DNA from: Flagellimonas onchidii | Lineage (GTDB): Bacteria > Bacteroidota > Bacteroidia > Flavobacteriales > Flavobacteriaceae | NCBI RefSeq assembly: GCF_004804315.1 | Contig: NZ_SRXX01000001.1 | Location: 372,001-436,000 of the forward strand | Length of the DNA: 64,000 nucleotides | Direction of reading: 5' to 3' | Position numbers and translations under genes: made by a program | Notes under the pieces: model-generated | Database searches by the model: none | Seen by the model: the letters and a program-made list of their open reading frames with translations, nothing else | Told to the model about the DNA's origin: nothing | In this document: piece by piece, positions 37,510 to 43,987 of the stretch | How positions within the stretch are numbered: the stretch's first letter is position 1 | Layout: every line of letters begins with the position of its first letter

Positions 37510-39533
37510 ACAACCCCCTATTATCCGATTTTGATACGGCTCCATTTGAACAAATCGAAAACGAGCATTTTAAGCCCGCTTTTTTGGAAGCCATTGAAAG
37601 TGCCAGAAAGGAAATTGATGCCATTGCAAACAATTCAGACCAGCCCACTTTTGAAAATACCTTAAAAGCTTTGGATTTCTCCGGTCGTCAACTAGATCGT
37701 ATTTCAAGTGTATTTTTCAATCTTAACTCGGCAGAAACCAACGAGAAAATCCAGCAAATTGCTCAAGAAGTTTCGCCTTTGTTGTCGGCATTCAGTAATG
37801 ACATCACCCTCAATGAAGCGCTTTTTCAACGTATCAAGTCTGTTTATGGGGAAAGGGAAAGCTTAAACCTAAGTCCAGAGGAGTACACTTTATTGGAAAA
37901 ACGATACAAAAGCTTTAGTCGAAACGGTGCTAATTTAGGGGAGGAAGAAAAAAAACGGCTGCGTGAGATTGATGCAGAACTTGCCCAATTAAAACTAAAA
38001 TTCGGCGAAAATGTGCTCGCGGAAACCAATAAATATAAATTGCTACTGGCCAATGAGTCTGATTTGGATGGATTGCCAGATGGAGCAAAAGAGGCTGCAG
38101 CTCAATTGGCCAAGTCCAAAGACAAAGAAGGCTGGTTAATTACTTTGGATTACCCCAGCTACATCCCTTTTATGAAGTATGCCAAAAACAGGAAGCTTCG
38201 TAAGGAACTTTCATTGGCATTCGGAAGCAAAGGGTTCCATGGTGATGAACTGGACAACCAAGAAAATGTACTGCGAATTGTTGCCTTGCGACATGAACGG
38301 GCCAATCTTTTGGGGTATGAAACCCATGCCCATTTTGTTTTGGAGGAACGAATGGCGGAAACACCTGAAAAGGTGTTGAACTTTTTGAACGAATTGCTCG
38401 AAAAGGCCAAACCTGCTGCTCAAAAAGAGTTTGCCGAACTCGAAGTATTCGCCAAAGATTTGGATGGCATTGATCGGTTGGAAAAATGGGACAGTGCCTA
38501 TTATGCTGAAAAATTGAAGCAGAAGTTGTTCAATTTGGATGATGAAAAGCTCAAACCCTATTTTAAACTTGAAAATGTCATAGATGGTGTGTTCAAAGTG
38601 GCAGAAAAATTGTTCGGGCTTACCTTCAAAGAGGTATTTGACATAGAAAAGTATCATGATGAGGTCAAAACCTTTGAAGTTTATGACGAATCCAACAATT
38701 TTATCTCACTATTTTATGCTGATTTCCACCCTAGACCAGGGAAACGTGGAGGGGCGTGGATGACCTCTTATAAACCACAATACAGATTAGATGGGCAAAA
38801 TAATCGTCCGCACATATCCAACGTATGCAACTTTACCAAACCTACGGCAACCAAACCCTCTTTACTGACATTTAACGAGGTAACCACGCTTTTTCATGAA
38901 TTCGGACATGGTCTGCACGGTATGTTGGCCAATACCACCTATCCTGGGCTTTCAGGTACTTCGGTGTACTGGGATTTTGTGGAACTTCCCAGTCAGGTCA
39001 TGGAAAACTGGTGCTATGAGAAAGAAGCATTGGAACTTTTTGCGTTTCACTATAAAACTGGCGAGTTAATTCCTATGGAATTGGTTGAAAAAATTAAGGA
39101 GTCGGCTACCTTTCAAGAGGGAATGGCCACCCTTCGCCAATTAAGTTTTGGTTTTTTGGATATGGCATGGCATGGAAGCGATCCTTCGCCGATACAAGAA
39201 GTGAAAACATTTGAAAACAAAGCTTTCGAAGGGACCAACCTTTTTCCCGAGACTCCAGAAACCTGTATGAGCACTGCTTTTTCCCATATTTTTCAAGGTG
39301 GCTATTCTTCAGGGTATTACAGTTACAAATGGGCCGAGGTGCTGGACGCAGATGCGTTCGCTTACTTCAAAGAGCACGGGATTTTCAACAAGGAAATTGC
39401 AGATAAGTTCAAGGAGCATGTGCTCTCAAAAGGAGGAACAGAAAACCCAATGACACTTTACAAACGTTTTAGAGGTGCCGAACCCAAAATAGAACCCCTT
39501 TTAGAACGCGCTGGACTTCTGGAATCTCAATAA
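37506..39533 (+). CDS. M3-family oligopeptidase (Dcp/oligopeptidase A-like)
   Basis: Zinc metallopeptidase of 675 residues that degrades short peptides, probably in the cytoplasm as no signal peptide is seen. The zinc motif is HEFGH (His464 to His468) in TLFHEFGHGLHGML, with the third ligand Glu in the downstream VYWDFVELPSQVMENW segment. The N-terminal half is the helical M3 lid (PTFENTLKALDFSGRQLDRI), and the C-terminus has the FQGGYSSGYYSYKWAEVLDAD block. Length and order match Dcp/OpdA. It overlaps the small membrane gene by 4 bp. Confidence 0.96.
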   Translation: MNNPLLSDFDTAPFEQIENEHFKPAFLEAIESARKEIDAIANNSDQPTFENTLKALDFSGRQLDRISSVFFNLNSAETNEKIQQIAQEVSPLLSAFSNDITLNEALFQRIKSVYGERESLNLSPEEYTLLEKRYKSFSRNGANLGEEEKKRLREIDAELAQLKLKFGENVLAETNKYKLLLANESDLDGLPDGAKEAAAQLAKSKDKEGWLITLDYPSYIPFMKYAKNRKLRKELSLAFGSKGFHGDELDNQENVLRIVALRHERANLLGYETHAHFVLEERMAETPEKVLNFLNELLEKAKPAAQKEFAELEVFAKDLDGIDRLEKWDSAYYAEKLKQKLFNLDDEKLKPYFKLENVIDGVFKVAEKLFGLTFKEVFDIEKYHDEVKTFEVYDESNNFISLFYADFHPRPGKRGGAWMTSYKPQYRLDGQNNRPHISNVCNFTKPTATKPSLLTFNEVTTLFHEFGHGLHGMLANTTYPGLSGTSVYWDFVELPSQVMENWCYEKEALELFAFHYKTGELIPMELVEKIKESATFQEGMATLRQLSFGFLDMAWHGSDPSPIQEVKTFENKAFEGTNLFPETPETCMSTAFSHIFQGGYSSGYYSYKWAEVLDADAFAYFKEHGIFNKEIADKFKEHVLSKGGTENPMTLYKRFRGAEPKIEPLLERAGLLESQ

Positions 39534-39538
39534 GGTTG

Positions 39539-39568
39539 TTAAACTTTCAATTATTTCTGAAAGTTTAA
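39539..39568 (+). promoter_or_regulatory. Palindromic operator, 11-bp arms, upstream of the GbsR-type gene
   Basis: Perfect inverted repeat TTAAACTTTCA (39539-39549) and TGAAAGTTTAA (39558-39568) with an 8-bp spacer. It overlaps the expected -33 position of the promoter whose -7 box is at 39579. A related site with identical spacing lies at 40107 before the next operon, pointing to autoregulation and control of that operon. Confidence 0.75.
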
Positions 39569-39578
39569 AAAATATTGT

Positions 39579-39586
39579 TACCTTTG
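39579..39586 (+). promoter_or_regulatory. -7 promoter box TACCTTTG for the GbsR-type regulator gene
   Basis: Perfect TAnnTTTG ending only 4 bp before the ATG at 39591, which would make the mRNA leaderless or nearly so. The CTG in the -33 position lies inside the right half of the operator. Confidence 0.65.
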
Positions 39587-39590
39587 TTAC

Positions 39591-40094
39591 ATGGAATTTG
39601 TAGAAGCAAAGCAGAAGTTTATCAGTACCTGGGGTAGTTTGGGCTCTTTATGGGGCATCAACAAGGCCATGGCTCAGATACAAGCATTGCTTTTTATTTC
39701 CCCAAATCCCCTGAGTACAGAAGAGATTATGGAGGAGTTGCAAATCTCCAGGGGCAATACCAGCATGAATGTTCGTCAACTTATCGATTGGGGAATCGTG
39801 ACCAAAGAACTGAAAACCGGTGAACGTAAGGAGTATTTCTCCACGGAAAAAGATGTGCATGAACTTGCTCGAATTATTGCCCGGGAACGCAGTCGAAGGG
39901 AAATTCAACCGGTAATCAAAACCTTGAAAGAAATCAGTTCCATTAAAAGTGATGGAAATCCATCCAGCGAAGAACTGATCAAACAAACCAAAGCACTTCA
40001 CGAAATGGCGGAAACTGCAGACCGCTTATTGGCCAAAACCGTGGAACTAAAACAAAACTGGATAAGCAATGCCTTGATCAAACTAATGAAATAA
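39591..40094 (+). CDS. GbsR/MarR-family transcriptional regulator
   Basis: Winged helix-turn-helix repressor of 167 residues. The N-terminus MEFVEAKQKFISTWGSLGSLWGI and the recognition region STEEIMEELQISRGNTSMNVRQLIDWGIV followed by the wing ELKTGERKEYFST are typical for the GbsR group, relatives of which respond to choline or glycine betaine or control membrane genes. A helical dimerisation tail follows. A perfect palindrome covers its own promoter, and a second copy precedes the downstream four-gene membrane operon, so it likely represses both. The ligand cannot be inferred. Confidence 0.92.
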   Translation: MEFVEAKQKFISTWGSLGSLWGINKAMAQIQALLFISPNPLSTEEIMEELQISRGNTSMNVRQLIDWGIVTKELKTGERKEYFSTEKDVHELARIIARERSRREIQPVIKTLKEISSIKSDGNPSSEELIKQTKALHEMAETADRLLAKTVELKQNWISNALIKLMK

Positions 40095-40106
40095 TTTTTT
40101 TGACAT

Positions 40107-40132
40107 AAACTTTCAATTTTTTCTGAAATTAT
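40107..40132 (+). promoter_or_regulatory. Second GbsR-type operator, upstream of the membrane-protein operon
   Basis: Left arm AAACTTTCA (40107-40115) is identical to the first operator; the right arm starts TGAAATT (40124), with the same 8-bp spacer. It is followed by the AT-rich start region of the gene at 40147. Confidence 0.65.
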
Positions 40133-40146
40133 AAAATATTGTAAAA

Positions 40147-40473
40147 ATGACTAAGCTATATAAAATAAACCTAGTTTTTGTGATACTAACCCTTGTTCTC
40201 TATTTAACCGTTTATTTAGGATTGCTTTTCTCAATAGTCTTAGGCGGTGTACAAGTAATCATGAGTCTCATCATGCTTTACAATTTCAAAAAGTTAAGCG
40301 AAACCAATAAAGTGCTCTTTATCATTTATTTGATTCCAACTGCAACCATATTGGTTTTGATTGCAACAGACAACTATGGAGACATTAACTACATTATGAA
40401 ATTTGCTGTAATCCCCATGATGTTGGCATTCTTGCATTTATACATCACTTACAGAATAAAAAATGAACTATAA
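40147..40473 (+). CDS. Hypothetical membrane protein, first gene of the GbsR-linked operon
   Basis: 108 residues with four predicted transmembrane helices (INLVFVILTLVLYLTVYL, LLFSIVLGGVQVIMSLIML, VLFIIYLIPTATILVLIA and MKFAVIPMMLAFLHLYITY) and short loops. Family not recognised. Its end overlaps the next gene by 11 bp, so the two are translated from one message. Directly behind the second operator copy. Confidence 0.75.
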   Translation: MTKLYKINLVFVILTLVLYLTVYLGLLFSIVLGGVQVIMSLIMLYNFKKLSETNKVLFIIYLIPTATILVLIATDNYGDINYIMKFAVIPMMLAFLHLYITYRIKNEL

Positions 40474-40816
40474 CATCCTTACATATATCATATATCTCCC
40501 CATTATTGTTTTCATAATGATAAAGGTAGGTTGGTTATTTTACAAAAATGGCGAGGTCTTCCTGTTCCATCTTTTTCACATGGATATCCCGCTCGCAAAA
40601 AGTATCAACAAACTTCTTTTAGTTGGATACTATCTGACCAATATTGGATATGCCATAATCACAATTACATACTGGAAAAATATAGGAAGCGTACTAGAGA
40701 TGCTCAACTCTCTATCCTTTACACTGGGCAAGATAATCTTGCTTTTATCCATTATGCATTATAACAACATTTTTTGGCTTAAATACATACACAAATCAAA
40801 ACTCTTAAATCAATAA
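40463..40816 (+). CDS. Hypothetical membrane protein, paralogue A
   Basis: 117 residues, about four transmembrane helices. Shares a pattern with the following gene: an N-terminal IIYLPI helix, then LFYKNGEVFLFHLFHMDIPLAKSINKLLL and YYLTNIGYA, matching LFKNGRLFMIDIFKGKDDIALATNKLFEIGFYLINLGFA next door. The two probably arose by tandem duplication and may form a heteromer. No known domain. Confidence 0.75.
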   Translation: MNYNILTYIIYLPIIVFIMIKVGWLFYKNGEVFLFHLFHMDIPLAKSINKLLLVGYYLTNIGYAIITITYWKNIGSVLEMLNSLSFTLGKIILLLSIMHYNNIFWLKYIHKSKLLNQ

Positions 40817-40819
40817 ATT

Positions 40820-41218
40820 ATGGACAACATAAAAATCATTATCGGCTACATCATCTATTTACCAATAGTAATTTCTTTAACCATCTACACTTCCAAAATT
40901 TTGTTTAAAAATGGAAGGTTATTTATGATCGATATCTTCAAAGGAAAGGACGACATTGCACTAGCCACAAATAAGCTTTTTGAAATAGGTTTTTATCTGA
41001 TCAACTTAGGTTTTGCATTGTACATCATGAAAATCTACGGTTATGCTCCAAATTATGAAATGAGCAATCAAACTTTAATGGAAATATTGAGTAAAAAAAT
41101 TGGAGGTTTTACCATTTACCTAGGTATTATGTTATTTTTCAATCTTTTCCTGTTTTTCAGGGGAAGAAAAAAGTCTAGGGAGGTCTCCAGAATAACGAGA
41201 AAAGTACCCAAGCCATGA
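40820..41218 (+). CDS. Hypothetical membrane protein, paralogue B
   Basis: 132 residues, about four transmembrane helices and a basic C-terminal tail (RGRKKSREVSRITRKVPKP), probably cytoplasmic. Similar in layout and in the FKNGRLFM and NKLFEIGFYLINLGFA segments to paralogue A, 3 bp upstream. Overlaps the downstream epimerase-like gene by 4 bp. No known domain. Confidence 0.75.
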   Translation: MDNIKIIIGYIIYLPIVISLTIYTSKILFKNGRLFMIDIFKGKDDIALATNKLFEIGFYLINLGFALYIMKIYGYAPNYEMSNQTLMEILSKKIGGFTIYLGIMLFFNLFLFFRGRKKSREVSRITRKVPKP

Positions 41219-42135
41219 AAAAAATCGTCATAGCAGGCGGGAGTGGTTTTTTGGGAAACATTCTCATTCAAAATCTAAAATCTTATGTGGAGGAGATTGT
41301 GGTGTTAAGTCGTAAATCAAAACCTTCCTTTGAAAACATCCGCTTCATAAAATGGGATGGCAAAACACTATCCGAGTGGGCAAAGGAAATAGATGACTGC
41401 ACTGCTCTTATCAATTTATCAGGGCGTTCGGTGGATTGTAGATATAACAAAAAAAACAAGGCAGAAATTCTGGATTCCCGTATCAATTCCACCAAAGTCT
41501 TGGGAAAAGCCGTTGAACAGAGCATCAACCCTCCTGAAATATGGATAAACTCATCCACAGCTACCATTTATAGGCATTCCATGGATAAAAAAATGAATGA
41601 ACTCACTGGCGAATTGGGCAGTGGGTTCTCAGTGGAAGTTGCCAAAACATGGGAAAAAGCATTTTTCTCTTGCAACACCCCTAAAACAAGAAAAGTTGCA
41701 CTTAGAACATCCATAGTTTTAGGCAAAGAAGGCGGCGCACTAGCTCCAATCAAAAATCTAGTGAAATTAGGATTTGGTGGTAAACAAGGAAGCGGAAAGC
41801 AATTCGTCAGTTGGATTCATGAAAAGGACTTTGCAAGAAGTATCTTGTTCATAATTAAGAATAACTGTATAACAAGAGTCATCAATTTAGTGGCTCCAAC
41901 ACCGACCACCAACGAAGCTCTTATGAAAAAAATAAGGGATAAAATAAAGATTCCCTTTGGTATTCCTCTTAGTACGTCCCTTCTTGAAATGGGAGCAAGA
42001 TTGATCAATACCGAGACCGAGCTTATATTAAAAAGTAGAAATGTGATTCCAAAAAAGCTTATTGATGCGGGATATGAGCATGATTTTGGGGCTTTGGACA
42101 GTGCTCTGGATGATTTATTTATCTCGAAATCTTAA
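41215..42135 (+). CDS. TIGR01777-family NAD-dependent epimerase/dehydratase-like oxidoreductase
   Basis: Extended SDR protein of 306 residues, SDR39U1-like. The nucleotide motif is GGSGFLG at the N-terminus; family marks are RFIKWDGKTLSEWA, DCTALINLSGRSVDCRY, INSTKVLGKAV, WINSSTATIYRHS and the C-terminal DUF1731-like end LLEMGARLINTETELILKSRNVIP. Physiological substrate is unknown for the family. Fourth gene of the operon behind the second GbsR operator, with a 4-bp overlap to paralogue B. Confidence 0.93.
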   Translation: MKKIVIAGGSGFLGNILIQNLKSYVEEIVVLSRKSKPSFENIRFIKWDGKTLSEWAKEIDDCTALINLSGRSVDCRYNKKNKAEILDSRINSTKVLGKAVEQSINPPEIWINSSTATIYRHSMDKKMNELTGELGSGFSVEVAKTWEKAFFSCNTPKTRKVALRTSIVLGKEGGALAPIKNLVKLGFGGKQGSGKQFVSWIHEKDFARSILFIIKNNCITRVINLVAPTPTTNEALMKKIRDKIKIPFGIPLSTSLLEMGARLINTETELILKSRNVIPKKLIDAGYEHDFGALDSALDDLFISKS

Positions 42136-42227
42136 TATTACGCTAAATTATATTTTCATGAACTTTTCGTGATACTTTTTAAAGTCGTTTGTAATGGATA
42201 AAAAGCAAATCATTAACTAAAATCCAT

Positions 42228-42235
42228 TACATTTG
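42228..42235 (+). promoter_or_regulatory. -7 promoter box TACATTTG for the ECF sigma-factor gene
   Basis: Perfect TAnnTTTG, 18 bp before the ATG at 42254. No good -33 TTG is seen. Confidence 0.5.
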
Positions 42236-42253
42236 GTACTTCTTGAAAAAAAT

Positions 42254-42808
42254 ATGGTAGCGTATAAACTTCAACCTGAAAATTGGGTAGATCAATATGC
42301 AGATTACCTGTTCAACTATGCGGTGGCCCGTGTAAGTGATGCAGAAATCGCTAAAGATTTAGTACAGGAAACTTTTTACGCCGGCCTTAATTCGGCCAAA
42401 AATTACAAGGGCGATGCTGCCGAACGAACTTGGTTGATTGCTATCTTAAAGAGAAAGGTAATCGACTACTATCGAAAAATCAACTCCAAAAAAGGAAAGG
42501 CCGAAGTCCGCGTGAATTACAGCGCTGCATCAGACGCTGAAGGAGATTGGTTGGAAGAGCAAGTGGCTGATCCTTTTAGCAAGGATGGGGATAGCTCCAT
42601 TGAAAATGAGGAATTGGGGCTTGCAATTCAAGAATGCATCTCAAAATTACCTAAAAAACAATCCCTTGTTTTTAAGATGAAGACCATTCAAGGAATGAGT
42701 ACCGAAGATATTTGTAATGAACTTGGAATTAATCCGTCCAACCTGTGGGTGATGATCCATAGAGCTAGAACGGCCCTTATGGGTTGTTTGAATCAAAATT
42801 GGTTTTAG
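42254..42808 (+). CDS. ECF-type RNA polymerase sigma factor
   Basis: Group 4 sigma factor of 184 residues. Region 2 is residues about 12-75 (YADYLFNYAVARVSDAEIAKDLVQETF, ERTWLIAILKRKVIDYYRK) and region 4 about 125-180 (LPKKQSLVFKMKTIQGMSTEDICNELGINPSNLWVMIHRARTAL). The ATG at 42254 is preferred over the in-frame TTG at 42233, which lies within the promoter box. Two bases after its stop starts a small Cys-rich gene, a common arrangement for a sigma factor and its partner. The regulon is not known from the window. Confidence 0.93.
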   Translation: MVAYKLQPENWVDQYADYLFNYAVARVSDAEIAKDLVQETFYAGLNSAKNYKGDAAERTWLIAILKRKVIDYYRKINSKKGKAEVRVNYSAASDAEGDWLEEQVADPFSKDGDSSIENEELGLAIQECISKLPKKQSLVFKMKTIQGMSTEDICNELGINPSNLWVMIHRARTALMGCLNQNWF

Positions 42809-42810
42809 TT

Positions 42811-43041
42811 ATGAAGATTTCGTGCGAGGAAGCTGCACATATTTGCAACAAATCACAATATAAAGAGGCAGGTTTATGGGAAATTATTAAGCTCAAGTGG
42901 CATATTTTTATGTGCAAGACCTGTGCAAAGTTCTCTAAACAGAATACCACATTCACTTCACTTTGCGACCGTGCAGGCCTTAATGTATTGACAGAAACGG
43001 AAAAAGAGGAAATGAAAAAAGATTTGGAAAAGCATATCTAA
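42811..43041 (+). CDS. Small Cys/His protein downstream of the ECF sigma gene, possible anti-sigma or zinc-binding partner
   Basis: 76 residues from the ATG at 42811: MKISCEEAAHICNK at the N-terminus, then a helical, basic centre with MCKTCAKFSKQ, and an acidic end. The CxxxxxHIC and CKTC pairs could bind zinc like the anti-sigma ZAS fold, although the family's exact H-x3-C-x2-C pattern is not seen. No transmembrane helix. Homologues in this family are sometimes labelled glycine dehydrogenase in databases; nothing in this protein supports that, and the true P-protein gene is at 43988. Tightly linked to the sigma gene (2 bp). Confidence 0.78.
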   Translation: MKISCEEAAHICNKSQYKEAGLWEIIKLKWHIFMCKTCAKFSKQNTTFTSLCDRAGLNVLTETEKEEMKKDLEKHI

Positions 43042-43862
43042 AGAAATTGCTCCAAGCACCATAATATTCCAAACCAAAACATTGGTACACCCTCTACCCA
43101 AAATGAAGCAAGATATTTTTGTCGCATATTTTTCCCTAAAACAAATACAACAAGCAAAATTATACTGACCACAAAACGCGTCCCAATCTCAATAGCGGTC
43201 AACTCATCTTTCAAAAACGTCAAAAAAAAGAAAAACGCCACCAGTACCATCCCAAATCTTTTAGTTTTTTCAATACCTAAAACTTGAGGTATTGTTCGTA
43301 ACCGTGTATCGTCCCATCTTAAATCCCTAATCTCAAAAGGTAAGATCAGCGCCAACACTAGAATAAATCTTTGGGCTAAAAGCAGAAATACATCCCAAGA
43401 GAGCGAGACTTCTTGTTCCAACAATGGTAAAATCACCGTAAACCCTGCCCACACTGCTGCCACAATGTAAATCTTAAACCCACCAAGACTTCTCAAATTC
43501 TTGTTTTTGGGCAAGAAAGGAACAGCATAGAGCACTGAAAGCAGTCCCAAAACCAAAATTGCCAATCGCGTACGATTTCCTAGTTGAAGAAAAAAATACA
43601 CCGCCGGAAGAAAACACAGAAAGCTAAAAAGCTGTATAGTTTTATGATATGAGTTGTATACAATTAGGTACTTTTCCGCCTCTACACCATATTTCACAAA
43701 ATTGTAACACACTATAGTTCCAAAAAAAGCAAACCCCAAAAGCGAAACATTGTCAGGAAGTTGAAAAAAATAAGCGGTAACCATAGTCAAAGCAACCACG
43801 GATAGCGAGACATGCACGCTGGCATTTAAATAAAAGTCGAAAAGTATTCTAAAGAATCGCAT
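43038..43862 (-). CDS. UbiA prenyltransferase-like integral membrane protein
   Basis: 274 residues with about eight transmembrane helices. The segment FEIRDLRWDDTRLRTIPQVLGIEKTKR matches the second Asp-rich loop of UbiA enzymes, but the first loop, normally NDxxD, reads YNFVKYGVEAEKY without the aspartates. The protein may therefore bind an isoprenoid or be a non-catalytic relative. It is convergent with the small Cys/His gene (4-bp overlap of ends) and divergent from gcvP. The product name is an inference from one loop and the topology. Confidence 0.7.
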   Translation of the reverse strand: MRFFRILFDFYLNASVHVSLSVVALTMVTAYFFQLPDNVSLLGFAFFGTIVCYNFVKYGVEAEKYLIVYNSYHKTIQLFSFLCFLPAVYFFLQLGNRTRLAILVLGLLSVLYAVPFLPKNKNLRSLGGFKIYIVAAVWAGFTVILPLLEQEVSLSWDVFLLLAQRFILVLALILPFEIRDLRWDDTRLRTIPQVLGIEKTKRFGMVLVAFFFFLTFLKDELTAIEIGTRFVVSIILLVVFVLGKNMRQKYLASFWVEGVPMFWFGILWCLEQFL

Positions 43863-43958
43863 CTGAAAAAATCACCACCCTAGACCTAAGGTTAATTGGT
43901 GGTTAACAACTTTAAAATGGTGTGTATCAAAATTGCTTATTTTCATCGAATTAATCCC

Positions 43959-43966
43959 TAATTTTG
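43959..43966 (+). promoter_or_regulatory. -7 promoter box TAATTTTG for gcvP
   Basis: Perfect TAnnTTTG, 21 bp before the gcvP ATG. A TTG at 43933-43935 gives a 23-bp spacer, within the accepted but long range. Confidence 0.6.
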
Positions 43967-43987
43967 TGCACTTTATTGGATAGATTT

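Noticed and set aside
38211..38657. 148-codon open frame opposite the M3 peptidase gene
   Set aside because: Lies within a well-supported gene, rich in Phe/Ile/Gln as expected for an antisense frame.
43863..43987. Glycine riboswitch before gcvP
   Set aside because: The leader is only about 20 bases from the predicted promoter and has no aptamer-like structure.
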